A DNA stretch of 64,000 nt from an uncultured bacterium (GCA_905214625.1 CAJMMQ010000001.1:158178-222177); one strand, 5' to 3'. Shown: positions 1-8,709, numbered from the stretch's first letter. The notes: generated by a model from the letters alone, not told the origin. Numbers and translations are program-made.

Positions 1-1
1 G

Positions 2-1135
2 CAGCTGTGGATGACGTCGAAGCGCGACTTCACCATATTCTTCCCGTTGCTTTACTGCATTGTGGTGGGCAATATGAGTCTGTCGCCCTGGATAACCATA
101 CACCTTACATATATATTCCAGAGCTGGTATGCCATGCACTGGGCCATGACGGGTGCAATGCTCTTCATTGCGCTGATGGTGTATGTGCTCACCCATAACT
201 TCCGCTTCATGAAGCCGCTGCCGCTGATAAGTCTCGACTGGCTGGGCTGCGTGCTCTGGTCGGCACTGCTGATAGAGATTGTGTTTTTGTTCAATTACGG
301 AGAGTTCTACAACTGGTGGGACGGCCGTCCGTTCCGTGTTGTTACGTTCATGGTGCCGGTAACGTTCTACTTTGCGTTGCAGCGCATGCGCCACATCCGC
401 CATCCCTATATAGCCCCCGAGGCATGGCTCTACAAGCGTCTGCTGCCCCTGCTGGCCGTGTTTGCGCTGGTTGAGCTTATCAACTCAACCCCTAAGATAT
501 TGCAGAACACGTTTACGTCAGGCGTGCTTCATTTCGGTGTTATGTCCACTTCCGTGTTCTATCTTGTTGAATGGGTGGGCACAATATGCGGCTGTATGTT
601 CGTGATGTTCTGGATAAAGGTGCTCAGGCAGAAGTTTACGCGCCTGCTTACCGTAGGACTTATGGCCCTGTTGGCTTATGAAGTGCAGATGTATCTCATG
701 GTTACGCCCGGACTCGACATAGAGAGTTTATTCATCCCCATATTCTGCCGTACCTTCGGTGTGGCTATCTTCTTCACGGCCCTTACAATATATCTCGAAG
801 AACTGATGCCGTTTCAGCATTTTTTCATGGGGCTAACCATGGTGGGCTTCATCCGCAACGGCGTGGTTGACACTATATGCTCGGGCATATACAGCTTTTC
901 GCTCAGGCATCACATAGCAGAAAACTTTGCGCGCGCCATGCCGTACGATGCCACGCAGGTGATACTCGTCAGTCTGAAACAACTGTTCGGCGTTACGTGC
1001 ATCATAGCCACAGTTGTGCTGCTCATCTTCCTTGTATGGGACATTCAGCCCGTTAGGGATACGCTGAAAAGGATGCCTTACTGGAGCGTTGTCGGCCGGT
1101 TACTTAGGAGGCAGATGTCTTCACGCAAGCGTTAG
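2..1135 (+). CDS. MFS-type transporter, C-terminal part (5' end outside window)
   Basis: The frame is open to the left edge, so the true start is outside; the first in-window Met is at 11. The visible 377 residues form about nine to ten hydrophobic segments joined by short charged loops and end in a basic cytoplasmic tail. This resembles the C-terminal part of the 14-helix drug:proton antiporter-like MFS proteins common in Bacteroidales, some of which carry misleading carotene-oxygenase labels in databases. Such genes often follow an EmrA-like adaptor and a TolC-like protein, but that neighbourhood cannot be seen here. Substrate unknown; the family call rests on overall pattern, not on a diagnostic motif. 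Confidence 0.6.
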   Translation, partial: QLWMTSKRDFTIFFPLLYCIVVGNMSLSPWITIHLTYIFQSWYAMHWAMTGAMLFIALMVYVLTHNFRFMKPLPLISLDWLGCVLWSALLIEIVFLFNYGEFYNWWDGRPFRVVTFMVPVTFYFALQRMRHIRHPYIAPEAWLYKRLLPLLAVFALVELINSTPKILQNTFTSGVLHFGVMSTSVFYLVEWVGTICGCMFVMFWIKVLRQKFTRLLTVGLMALLAYEVQMYLMVTPGLDIESLFIPIFCRTFGVAIFFTALTIYLEELMPFQHFFMGLTMVGFIRNGVVDTICSGIYSFSLRHHIAENFARAMPYDATQVILVSLKQLFGVTCIIATVVLLIFLVWDIQPVRDTLKRMPYWSVVGRLLRRQMSSRKR

Positions 1136-1271
1136 GCCAGAAGTATGGCATTATCCATTACTATGCTGATGTATTAAACAAAAAAGTTTTTAGCGAAAAT
1201 TTTTTATCTTTTCAACCGTAAAACATACTCCGTTCAATCTAAATAGCGTTATGATTCAGCCTGTATACACT

Positions 1272-1314
1272 AAATAGATAAAACTATATACGGTCTAATG
1301 ATTTGGGTTCAAAT
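1272..1314 (+). repeat. Dispersed motif, copy 1
   Basis: An AT-rich segment beginning AAATAGATAAAAC and ending TCTAATGATTTGGGTT. It matches segments at 17214-17260 and 19913-19957 nearly base for base across about 43 bp, apart from a 2-3 base deletion after TAATGA. All copies are intergenic. Function unknown. Confidence 0.7.
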
Positions 1315-1339
1315 ATGCCATGTTTATGAACGTGTGCAG

Positions 1340-1471
1340 AAAAGACTGTATCTTGTGTTGTGTAAAGAAATTTGTTGAGTTGCGAAATGCCACATATTGC
1401 ATTGTAAAAAGCCGTATATTACACCACAAAAGCATACCTTTTGCATTGTGAAAGGTATGCTTTTGTAGTGC
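1340..1471. repeat. 22-bp dyad repeat array E (6 units)
   Basis: Six consecutive 22-bp units begin at 1340, 1362, 1384, 1406, 1428 and 1450 with no gaps. Units 3-6 fit the shared pattern best: purine-AAA, a short GC-rich centre, a T-run, then a 7-base linker such as GCATTGT. The array lies between the convergent MFS and PepSY genes. The period is not a multiple of three, so the array is not coding. Confidence 0.8.
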
Positions 1472-1535
1472 AATGTTATTTTGCCGGTGTTTTATCGTGT
1501 GTTTTGCCGTTGTTTATTTTTGTTTTTTAGGTTTA

Positions 1536-1982
1536 TCATTCAATGTCAATAACCTGGAATTTCTTGTTAAAAGTAATTTCTATCCGGTTAGACAAGTCCA
1601 CCTCATATTCGTCATCGTCTTTTTCAATTTTTATAATTATACATTCCGGATAATTCTTTTTTACGTATGAGCTTATCTGTGGCGGAACGATGCTTGCCGG
1701 CACGGCAGAGCGCTTACAGCTTATTTCTGTCCAGTTGCCATGTTTGTCAAATTCTATTTTTTCGCCGTTGGTAAATATTACGGTATATTCTTTTGTAAAG
1801 AAGCCCGATTCAACTTTTGCCATGGCTACTTTTTTGTTGGCGAAGTGCCTGCTTAGCAGCTGGTGTGCCTTGGCCGGAAGCTGACTTACGCTTATGGGCT
1901 TTTCGTCGCCTGCCGCGGCGTTTATGGCTACAGCAGAAAACAAGAATACAGCCATGATGGCTTTTTTGATAAATTCTTTCAT
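1536..1982 (-). CDS. PepSY-like secreted protein, paralogue 1
   Basis: A 148-residue protein with a Sec signal peptide (about residues 1-24, ending NAAAG) and two PepSY-like half-repeats. Each half has a strand rich in lysine and acid residues, then a short turn (FTNGEKIEFDKHGNW near 70-84; KIEKDDDEYEVDLSN near 118-132). It matches the PepSY_like family (PF11396) common in the Bacteroidetes periplasm. It has the same length and plan as the next gene, so the two probably arose by duplication. An AAAAGAAG ribosome site precedes the ATG at 1982. The neighbouring two-component system suggests a role in sensing or adapting to envelope stress, but that is inference; no biochemical role is established. 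Confidence 0.85.
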   Translation of the reverse strand: MKEFIKKAIMAVFLFSAVAINAAAGDEKPISVSQLPAKAHQLLSRHFANKKVAMAKVESGFFTKEYTVIFTNGEKIEFDKHGNWTEISCKRSAVPASIVPPQISSYVKKNYPECIIIKIEKDDDEYEVDLSNRIEITFNKKFQVIDIE

Positions 1983-2013
1983 TAGACTTCTTTTGTTTTT
2001 AATGTTATATGGT

Positions 2014-2065
2014 TAAAAAGAGATGTGCCCAAAAATAAATCTGATTATTTGTTTCGGCACACTCT
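2014..2065 (-). terminator. Rho-independent terminator after PepSY paralogue 2
   Basis: Read on the minus strand, AGAGTGTGCC pairs with GGCACATCTCT (one bulge), an inner AAATAA/TTATTT pair extends the stem, and TTTTTAACC follows. It separates the two PepSY genes into different transcripts. Confidence 0.65.
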
Positions 2066-2092
2066 TTCTTTTGTCTGTTGTCAGTATTGCCG

Positions 2093-2539
2093 TCAGTCGA
2101 TGTCTATTACGACAAAGTTTTTGTTGAATTTAATCTCTATGCCGTTGGCAAGGTCTACTTCATACTCTTTTTCGTCTTTTTCTATTTTCAGCACTTTTAC
2201 TCCCGGATAGTTTGTTTTCAGATAGCTTGCTATTTTTGCGGGGATTAGTCTTGCCGGTACGGCAGATAGCTTGCAGTCTATCTCTTTCCATGCTCCTCTT
2301 TTGTCGAACTCAATCTTCTCTCCGGTTGTGAACACCACTTCATAATCTTTATCAATAAGTCCGGTTTCCTGTTTAGCCATTGCTACCTTCTTTCCGGCAA
2401 AATACTTTTTAATGATTTGCTGTGATACTGTAGGAAGCTGATTTACAGTAATTGGTCTGTCGTTGTCGGCAAGGGCTTTAACCTGGAACGCTAATATGCA
2501 GATTACTGCTACTACACATGTCTGGATAATTCTTTTCAT
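2093..2539 (-). CDS. PepSY-like secreted protein, paralogue 2
   Basis: A 148-residue paralogue of the upstream protein: signal peptide (MKRIIQTCVVAVICILAF...), then two PepSY-like halves with the same turns (FTTGEKIEFDKRGAW, KIEKDEKEYEVDLAN). The frame extends upstream to 2593, but the Met at 2539 starts a normal signal peptide, follows an AAAAGAAGAT ribosome site and matches the length of paralogue 1, so it is chosen. The promoter region next to it carries an 11-bp-spaced direct repeat typical of OmpR-family binding, and the adjacent histidine kinase and response regulator are the obvious candidates to control it. Likely periplasmic; function unknown. Confidence 0.85.
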   Translation of the reverse strand: MKRIIQTCVVAVICILAFQVKALADNDRPITVNQLPTVSQQIIKKYFAGKKVAMAKQETGLIDKDYEVVFTTGEKIEFDKRGAWKEIDCKLSAVPARLIPAKIASYLKTNYPGVKVLKIEKDEKEYEVDLANGIEIKFNKNFVVIDID

Positions 2540-2590
2540 AATCTTCTTTTTTTTAGGGTTTGTAATCATTTTTTGTTCTTTTGTTTGATG

Positions 2591-2640
2591 CAAAGATGCA
2601 AGGGGTTTCTGAAAAGAATCTGAAAAAACGGTTCAGAAAA
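2591..2640 (-). promoter_or_regulatory. Candidate promoter with OmpR-type direct-repeat operator
   Basis: CAAAGATG at 2591-2598 reads CATCTTTG on the minus strand, one mismatch from the Bacteroidetes -7 box. Just upstream, TCTGAAAA occurs at 2608 and again at 2619 (11-bp spacing), with a related TCAGAAAA at 2633. Direct repeats at one helical turn are typical of winged-helix OmpR-family regulators. No clear -33 TTTG is present, which fits an activator-dependent promoter. Binding by the adjacent regulator is inference. Confidence 0.5.
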
Positions 2641-2650
2641 GTGCTTTTAA

Positions 2651-3931
2651 CTAATTTTTGCTTTTGCTTATTTCAAACGCATGTTTTCCGTTGCTGTAGC
2701 TGTAGGTTATTTCCATGCCGTATTGTGCGCAGATAGCTTTCACTATGGCAAGGCCGAGTCCGGTTGACGATTTCTTGCCGGGTGAGTGATAGAAGCGTTC
2801 AAATATCTTGTCGCTGTCGAGCCTGTCGGGCTGTCCAGTGTTTTCTATTTTTATATGTCTGCTGTCCGACGTTATGTTTATCTCGCCTCCTTCTATGTTA
2901 TGCACAAAGGCGTTCTTTATAAGGTTTGTCATCAGTATGTTTGACAGCTGTCCGTCCATGTCTATCACCGGCGCCTCTTCGCACATGTTGTTTACGGTTA
3001 TCTTCATGCGCGAATAAACCGGTTTAAGGTTGTTGACAGTCTGTGAAGTAACATCCTTCAGGCTTACCTGCTTATGCTCAGCAAACTGTCCGTTGTCAAT
3101 CTTGCACAACAGCAGCAGCGAGCGGTTTGTCTCGGTAAGCTCCTTCAGCGTGTGAAGTGTCTTAATTATCTCGGCCATCTGGTTTTCCGACAGCCCTTCT
3201 TCGTCGAGCAGCATCTCGAGTCTGTTGCGGCAAATGGCCAGCGGTGTCTGCATCTCGTGCGACGCATTTGCAATGAAGAGCTTTTGCTGCTCATATTGTT
3301 TCTCGTTGCGCTCGATACTCCTCATCACCGTTTCGTTGAGTTTCTTGAATTCGGCTATTTTCGTATTGTTTTTCAGTGGTTTGATGTTTTTTCCGAGTTT
3401 ATACGAGTCGAGCCAGTTGAACAGTCTTTTCAGCGGTTTCATGCTGTGGCTTACCGTCCACAGGTTAACTGTTATCATGCCTATGAGCAGACCGAAATAC
3501 AGTACGACAAGCCAGATGAAGATAGAGTTTTTAAGGTTTTGTTTGTCTATTGTGGGCGTGAATACCGTTAGTTCATGATATTTGTCGTCGTTCGACTTGA
3601 ATATATATGTAACGGCTCTTGTCTGTTCAAACTCGTTGTTCTCAACAACATAAGTGTCCATGTCGCGGTATCTTATGTGCGAGTGACTCTCGGCATATTC
3701 GTCAGATACCGTGTGTATATAGTAGTTGTTGCCGGCACCATTGTGGGTGTCGGGCAGTGGTACGCCGGCCAGATAGTCGGTAATGAGAGTTTCGGCATAA
3801 TTTGTCAGGCTGTCGTCGGTCTTGTTGTTGATTTCTTTTATGATTGCAAAATAGAAGCACACGGCCCACAGGGCTATGCCTATGGCCTTTAGTACGGACA
3901 GACGGAAAGTAAGAACATTTTGCAGTTTCAT
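2651..3931 (-). CDS. Membrane sensor histidine kinase
   Basis: A 426-residue sensor kinase. One helix near residues 12-32, a periplasmic segment of about 105 residues, and a second helix near 136-158 precede the cytoplasmic kinase. The H-box is SHEMQTPLA, with His225 as phosphoacceptor. The N-box (TNLIKNAFVHN), the F-box region (IFERFYHSPG) and the G2 motif (STGLGLAIVKA) are intact. It resembles the Bacteroidales RprX type, but the periplasmic domain is short. It overlaps the response regulator by 4 bp (ATGA) and is co-transcribed with it. The ligand is unknown; PepSY-like proteins next door may be targets or modulators. Confidence 0.92.
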   Translation of the reverse strand: MKLQNVLTFRLSVLKAIGIALWAVCFYFAIIKEINNKTDDSLTNYAETLITDYLAGVPLPDTHNGAGNNYYIHTVSDEYAESHSHIRYRDMDTYVVENNEFEQTRAVTYIFKSNDDKYHELTVFTPTIDKQNLKNSIFIWLVVLYFGLLIGMITVNLWTVSHSMKPLKRLFNWLDSYKLGKNIKPLKNNTKIAEFKKLNETVMRSIERNEKQYEQQKLFIANASHEMQTPLAICRNRLEMLLDEEGLSENQMAEIIKTLHTLKELTETNRSLLLLCKIDNGQFAEHKQVSLKDVTSQTVNNLKPVYSRMKITVNNMCEEAPVIDMDGQLSNILMTNLIKNAFVHNIEGGEINITSDSRHIKIENTGQPDRLDSDKIFERFYHSPGKKSSTGLGLAIVKAICAQYGMEITYSYSNGKHAFEISKSKN

Positions 3932-4605
3932 ACTTTTACGAGCTTATATCCAAAACCGTATATTGTTTTTATCTCTATGTCGGCACCTGCCGCCTTAAGC
4001 TTTTTGCGCAGGTTTTTAATCTGGGCGTATATGAAGTCGAAGTTGTCGGCCTGGTCGATGTCGTCGCCCCAGACGCCTTCGGCCAGTGTCTGTTTCTCTA
4101 TAAGGCGGTTTGCCCGGTTTACAAGATAGTGAAGAATCTCATACTCTTTGCGTCCAAGGTCAATGTCCTGTCCGTTCACCTCCACCTTAAATGTGTCTGG
4201 ATGAATGGTTACGTTGCCGAACTTTATGTTGTTCTCGCCGTTCTGCGTGTGGCGTCTCATTACGCTCCTTATGCGCGCGTGCAGCTCGGCCAGGTGGAAA
4301 GGCTTTGCCAGATAGTCGTCGGCGCCCAGCTCAAGTCCGGCCACCTTGTCGTCGATAGAATCCTTTGCCGATATTATTATCACGTTTTTGCGCTTGCCGC
4401 GTTCGGCCAGTTCCCTCATAAGGTTAAGTCCGTTGCCGTCGGGCAGCATGATATCCAGCAGAATGCAGTCGTATTCATAAATAAACAGCTTGGTGTGCGC
4501 CGTTGCATAGTCGGGCGCTGTTTCCACAACGTAGCGCTCTTTTTCGAGCGAGCGCACAATTATGTCTCTCAGGTCGGCATTGTCTTCTATTACGAGTATC
4601 TTCAT
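3928..4605 (-). CDS. OmpR-family response regulator
   Basis: A 225-residue two-domain regulator. The receiver domain (1-120) has the acidic pair at EDN (residues 7-8), phosphoacceptor Asp51 in LLDIMLPDG, and the conserved Lys in AKPF. The C-terminal winged helix (about 130-223) includes the usual end TIYGFGYKLV. It resembles the RprY group. It is the first gene of the two-component operon, with the kinase following by a 4-bp overlap. It probably controls the PepSY-like gene downstream, whose promoter carries an 11-bp direct repeat. Confidence 0.93.
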   Translation of the reverse strand: MKILVIEDNADLRDIIVRSLEKERYVVETAPDYATAHTKLFIYEYDCILLDIMLPDGNGLNLMRELAERGKRKNVIIISAKDSIDDKVAGLELGADDYLAKPFHLAELHARIRSVMRRHTQNGENNIKFGNVTIHPDTFKVEVNGQDIDLGRKEYEILHYLVNRANRLIEKQTLAEGVWGDDIDQADNFDFIYAQIKNLRKKLKAAGADIEIKTIYGFGYKLVKV

Positions 4606-4648
4606 TTCTTTTAATTATAAGTTTTATGCCCGGGGCATTTAATGAATG

Positions 4649-4676
4649 TCGGGCGGCATCTGCCGACGCCGCCCGA
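4649..4676 (-). terminator. GC-rich hairpin between acyl-CoA synthetase and response regulator genes
   Basis: TCGGGCGGC (4649-4657) pairs with GCCGCCCGA (4668-4676), 9 bp with a 10-base loop. No T-run follows on the minus strand, so termination or processing is possible but not certain. Confidence 0.5.
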
Positions 4677-4686
4677 TTGATTTTAT

Positions 4687-6750
4687 TTAGTTCTTTTCAA
4701 TAAGTATTCTTGCGTCTACAGCCGTAACGCTGTCCTCGTCGGCCAGCAGCGGGTTGATGTCGAGTTCTTTTATTTCGGTGGCGAATCTCAGCAGGGTAGA
4801 GAGCCGCACGATAATCTCGGCATACTTCTGCTCGTTGAGTCCCTTCTGTCCGCGCGTTCCCTTGATAATCTTGTAGGCGCGCAGAGAGCGAATCATAGAG
4901 TAGGCTTCGTCGTATGACAGAGGCGCAAGTCCGCTCGAAACGTCTTTCAGCACTTCAACGAATATACCGCCGAGTCCGCACAGCACGATGTGGCCGAAGC
5001 GCTGCTCATATTTTGCTCCGATAAACAGCTCCTTGCCTTTAAGCATCTTTTGCACCATAACGGCCTTGGCGTCTTTAATCTTCATCATGCGGTCGAACTC
5101 CATTTCAAGGTGTTCCGCGCTTCTTACGTTGAGCGCAACGCCGCCCACGTCGCTCTTGTGTACAGGACCAACCACCTTGGCCACTACCGGATAGCCAACC
5201 TTGTCGGCAAATGCTTTAAGGTCGCTCTTAGAGTCGCTAACCATCTCGGGCACCATAGGTATGCCGGCACATTCAAATATCTGATGCACAAGTTCGGGCG
5301 CTATATATCCGTTCTCCTTTATTCCTGCGATAATCTCTCTTATGCGCGGAACGTCAACGCCGAACAGCTCAATCTCAGGCGATGCCGGCTTTGGTGTCTT
5401 CATAATCTGCGTGAGAGCCGTGGCGAGCGTTACCTCGTCGCTGAAGTTTACGTGCCCCTTCTTCAGGAATTCAGCCACTTCGGGTCCTGCCGTGTGCAGA
5501 CATGGCAGTATGGGGAATATAGGTTTCTTGCACTCGAGAATCTTCTTGTGCAGCACGTCGTATGCCTCATAGAGCTGAACAAGGCCCGGTGTGCCGAAGA
5601 TTACGAATATGGCGTCGATGTCCTTGAACTTGTTTTCGCAGTAGTCTATGGCTATGCCCAGATGTTCGGGCGTTCCGGTTGCAAGGATGTCAATAGGGTT
5701 AGCCACTGACGCTCCGGGAAATAGCAGGCTCTTCAGCTCGTCGGCGTCGGGACCTTCAATCTTCGGAACGTTGAGCCCGCCCTTAGACAGCGCGTCGGTG
5801 AGCATTACTCCGGGACCTCCGGCATGGGTCACGATGGCGAAGTTGCGGCCCGTGAGTGGCGGAAGCGTGAATATGCAGCCAACGGTTGTGAGTTCCTCTC
5901 TTGAGAAACAGCGCACTATGCCCGCCTTGCGGAACAGGGCCTCTACGGCAGAGTCGCTGCTGGCAATGGCTCCTGTGTGCGACGATGCGGCACGGCTTCC
6001 GCTCTCGCTGCTGCCGGCCTTGATTGCCGCTATGCGGCAGCCTTTGCGTATAAGCGACGAAGCGTGGAAGAGCAGCTTGTCGGGGTTGCCCACGTTTTCG
6101 ATGTATAGCAGTTTTACGTGCGAGTCTTTCTCAGGGTCGAAGTTCTCGTCCATATATTGCAGCACGTCCTCAATGCCAATCTGCTTGCCGTTGCCTATGC
6201 TCCATACAGAGTTGAACGGCAGACCCTTTGTTACTGCCGACTCGAGGATAAACACTGCCGTTGCGCCTGAACCGCTGATAAAGTCGACGCCTTTTTCGTG
6301 CAGTGTAGGTATAGGTTTGGTGAATACGCTGTGATGCCATGAGTTGAGCAGGCCGATACAGTTAGGCCCAATAAGCGCTGCTCCGTGGCGTTCGCAGGTG
6401 TCGAGTATGTGTTGTTCGAGCTTGGCTCCCTCCTTTGTCTCCTCTCCGAAGCCTGCCGATATTATTATGAAGGCTTTTACTCCTTTGTCTTCAGCCAGGC
6501 GGTCAACCGTTTCGGGGCACATGTGCGAGGGTATTACGAGTATTGCCAGGTCGGTAGGCGGCAGCTCGCTTATGTCGTGGAACGCCTTTACGCCTTGTAC
6601 CTCGTCTTCTTTCGGATTTACAATGCGCAGAACGCCCTTGTAGCCTCCGTTGATGATGTTGCGCACGATGGCGCCGCCGGGTTTGTGAACGTTGTTTGAG
6701 CCGCCGATTACGACGATGCTCTCCGGGTGAAGAAGTTGTCGGTTAATCAT
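4687..6750 (-). CDS. ADP-forming acetyl/acyl-CoA synthetase, fused alpha-beta
   Basis: A 687-residue fused enzyme that interconverts acyl-CoA plus ADP and phosphate with free acid, CoA and ATP. Order of parts: a CoA-binding Rossmann domain (about 8-130, SIVVIGGSN), succinyl-CoA-ligase-like flavodoxin folds (150-450) with the phosphorylated His258 in SHTG, and an ATP-grasp domain (about 470-687) including GPVHKSDVGGVAL. Length is typical of bacterial fused alpha-beta forms. It gives ATP from acetyl-CoA or another acyl-CoA in anaerobes and bypasses phosphate acetyltransferase/acetate kinase. Single gene, separated by hairpins from neighbours. Exact acyl preference cannot be read from sequence. 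Confidence 0.9.
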   Translation of the reverse strand: MINRQLLHPESIVVIGGSNNVHKPGGAIVRNIINGGYKGVLRIVNPKEDEVQGVKAFHDISELPPTDLAILVIPSHMCPETVDRLAEDKGVKAFIIISAGFGEETKEGAKLEQHILDTCERHGAALIGPNCIGLLNSWHHSVFTKPIPTLHEKGVDFISGSGATAVFILESAVTKGLPFNSVWSIGNGKQIGIEDVLQYMDENFDPEKDSHVKLLYIENVGNPDKLLFHASSLIRKGCRIAAIKAGSSESGSRAASSHTGAIASSDSAVEALFRKAGIVRCFSREELTTVGCIFTLPPLTGRNFAIVTHAGGPGVMLTDALSKGGLNVPKIEGPDADELKSLLFPGASVANPIDILATGTPEHLGIAIDYCENKFKDIDAIFVIFGTPGLVQLYEAYDVLHKKILECKKPIFPILPCLHTAGPEVAEFLKKGHVNFSDEVTLATALTQIMKTPKPASPEIELFGVDVPRIREIIAGIKENGYIAPELVHQIFECAGIPMVPEMVSDSKSDLKAFADKVGYPVVAKVVGPVHKSDVGGVALNVRSAEHLEMEFDRMMKIKDAKAVMVQKMLKGKELFIGAKYEQRFGHIVLCGLGGIFVEVLKDVSSGLAPLSYDEAYSMIRSLRAYKIIKGTRGQKGLNEQKYAEIIVRLSTLLRFATEIKELDINPLLADEDSVTAVDARILIEKN

Positions 6751-6836
6751 GTGTTTTTTGTTTAGGGTTAATAGGTTTTGGCCGCTTGCGTCCTTTTATA
6801 GGCATAAGGATGCGCAGGCGGCAGTTGTATGATATG

Positions 6837-7295
6837 TTATTTCTGTTGTCCGATAATCTGTTCGGCGTGGTTCTTAACCTTTATCTCCTTGGGCGAGATT
6901 ATTCGCTCAATCACTCCGTTTTCGTCGATGATGAATGTTGTGCGGAACGTGCCCATGTATGTTCGGCCGTACATTTTCTTTTCGCCCCACACGCCAAACT
7001 GCTCTACCAGGGTTTTCTCCGTGTCGGCAATGAGGTGGAACGGCAGCTCGTTCTTGGCTATGAACTTCTGGTGCTGCTTGCCGTCGTCAACGCTTACGCC
7101 AACCACTTCGTAGCCCATTTCCTTCATTTCGTTGTAGTTGTCGCGCAGGTTGCACGCCTCGGTGGTGCATCCCGACGTAAGGTCTTTGGGATAGAAATAA
7201 AGCACCAGCTTGCGGCCTTTAAAGTCGCTGAGCTTTATCTCGTTGCCGTTTTCGTCGTGCCCGAGTATTTCGGGCGCCTTGTCTCCGATATTCAT
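6837..7295 (-). CDS. bcp: Thioredoxin-dependent peroxiredoxin, Bcp/PrxQ type
   Basis: A 152-residue peroxiredoxin that reduces hydrogen peroxide and organic peroxides using thioredoxin. The peroxidatic Cys43 and resolving Cys48 sit in SGCTTEACNLRD, the atypical 2-Cys spacing of the BCP/PrxQ group; YFYPKD precedes them and RTTFIID follows, as usual. The frame runs open to 7442, but the added residues look like untranslated DNA, and the Met at 7295 gives the standard N-terminus MNIGDKAPEI. Cytoplasmic. Single gene, about 85 bp from the synthetase gene. Confidence 0.93.
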   Translation of the reverse strand: MNIGDKAPEILGHDENGNEIKLSDFKGRKLVLYFYPKDLTSGCTTEACNLRDNYNEMKEMGYEVVGVSVDDGKQHQKFIAKNELPFHLIADTEKTLVEQFGVWGEKKMYGRTYMGTFRTTFIIDENGVIERIISPKEIKVKNHAEQIIGQQK

Positions 7296-7547
7296 GTTGT
7301 TATGTTTTATTGTTTCACAATGTTCATGGCATGGCACAACCAGGCGCTGCCTTATTAGTGTGGCATGTTGCTGATTGGAAATTTTGCATGCAACCACACT
7401 GCAAATATACAATAAGAAAATGAGAAAGTTGTTCAAAAACAAGGATAATATTTCTTAATAAGGTGATAGTCAGTGGCGTATTCATGTAGTTGCGTAACTT
7501 TCTGATTAACATTGTATGGTTTGTTTTATCTTATTTATCGCGTTAAC

Positions 7548-7580
7548 TTTTGCCGTTACCGCAAACTTTTGTTACCTTTA
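7548..7580 (+). promoter_or_regulatory. Bacteroidetes-type promoter for the SGNH hydrolase gene
   Basis: TTTTG ends at 7552; after 20 bases comes TACCTTTA (7573-7580), matching 7 of 8 positions of TAnnTTTG. The ATG follows 25 bp downstream. Confidence 0.55.
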
Positions 7581-7604
7581 CGGCCGATTAACAAACTAAT
7601 TGAA

Positions 7605-8453
7605 ATGAACAAAATTTTTTTATTGTCTCTTGCTTTTATGACCTGTGCTGCTTCTGACGCTTCCTGTCAGACTGTGTTGAACGACAATACCGCCGTCAGG
7701 AGCGGATATGTGCGCCATCCGTGGGCAGGAAAGCGTGTGGGATACATCGGCGACTCGATTACCGACCCGAAGAACAACAGCAACGACATCAAGCAGAAAT
7801 ACTGGGCATATCTGCAACAGTGGCTCGGCATTACTCCTTATGTCTACGGCATAAGCGGCCGCCAGTGGAACGACGTTCCGCGCCAGGCAGAGAAGCTCAG
7901 CAAGGAACACGGCAGTGAGGTTGACGCCGTTGTGGTGTTCATGGGCACAAACGACTTCAACGCCGGAGTGCCTCTTGGCGAGTGGTATGTTGAAACTGAA
8001 GACACCGTTACCGCTGCCGTTCATGGGCAAAAGCAGGTGTATAAGCGCAAAAAGCGCACTCCGCTTATGACCAATGACACCTTTAAGGGGCGCATCAACA
8101 TTGGAATAAGCCGGCTGAAGACGCTGTTCCCCGATAAGCAGATTGTGCTGCTGACGCCTCTGCACAGGGCTTACGCCACGTTCGGAGCCACGAACATTCA
8201 GCCCGACGAGAGCTGGCAGAACATCTGCGGCGAATATTTCGACGCTTATGTAGTGGCTGTCAAGGAGGCCGCAAACGTGTGGGGCGTGCCTGTTATCGAC
8301 CTCAATTCGGTCAGCGGACTTAACCCCATGGTTGAGGCTCAGTTGCCTTATTTCCACGACAAGGCTACCGACCGCCTGCATCCTTCAACCGAAGGGCAGG
8401 AGCGCATGGCCGCAACGCTGATGTATCAGCTGCTGACTCTTCCTGTTGAATAG
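7605..8453 (+). CDS. Secreted SGNH/GDSL-type hydrolase
   Basis: A 282-residue exported hydrolase, probably an esterase or deacetylase acting on carbohydrate or lipid esters outside the cytoplasm. A signal peptide (about 1-21) comes first. Family blocks follow: GDSIT with the nucleophile Ser, a GRQWND segment, GTNDF with the oxyanion Asn, and DRLHP with the catalytic Asp-His pair near the C-terminus. The frame extends back to 7512, but the Met at 7605 begins the signal peptide and lies downstream of the predicted promoter. Monocistronic, with a strong terminator after it. The substrate is unknown; it is not adjacent to a polysaccharide utilisation locus here. Confidence 0.88.
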   Translation: MNKIFLLSLAFMTCAASDASCQTVLNDNTAVRSGYVRHPWAGKRVGYIGDSITDPKNNSNDIKQKYWAYLQQWLGITPYVYGISGRQWNDVPRQAEKLSKEHGSEVDAVVVFMGTNDFNAGVPLGEWYVETEDTVTAAVHGQKQVYKRKKRTPLMTNDTFKGRINIGISRLKTLFPDKQIVLLTPLHRAYATFGATNIQPDESWQNICGEYFDAYVVAVKEAANVWGVPVIDLNSVSGLNPMVEAQLPYFHDKATDRLHPSTEGQERMAATLMYQLLTLPVE

Positions 8454-8514
8454 CGTATTCCACGCGTTGTGCCGGTTATTATGACGGAGCAATTTATAGT
8501 AAGATTTTATGGTA

Positions 8515-8566
8515 AAATATGTTAACGCAAAGACTTCTGCGTTAACATATTTATCTCATTTTTTGC
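8515..8566 (+). terminator. Strong terminator after the SGNH hydrolase gene
   Basis: AAATATGTTAACGCA (8515-8529) pairs perfectly with TGCGTTAACATATTT (8538-8552), 15 bp with an 8-base loop; a CATTTTTTGC tract ends at 8566. Confidence 0.75.
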
Positions 8567-8709
8567 AATCTTACGGCCGAAATGCCGTTTCGGTATGAAA
8601 AACTCACATTTTTTAGTCTTTTCAGTATTTGTCTGATAATCAGTGTGTTGTGCCGGGCGGTGGACTGATATGTCTTCTTTCGCATGTTGAAGAGGCCACT
8701 GAAAGGCTG

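Larger units (their letters stand above)
1136..1535. other. Intergenic region between convergent genes, two repeat types
   Basis: No coding region is supported here. It holds one copy of a dispersed motif (1272-1314) and a six-unit 22-bp repeat array (1340-1471), both described separately. Short ORFs that cross it are translations of repeat DNA. Confidence 0.7.

Noticed and set aside
4990..6334. Plus-strand ORFs of 228 and 239 aa antisense to the acyl-CoA synthetase gene
   Set aside because: Shadow frames; the minus-strand product is a complete family member.
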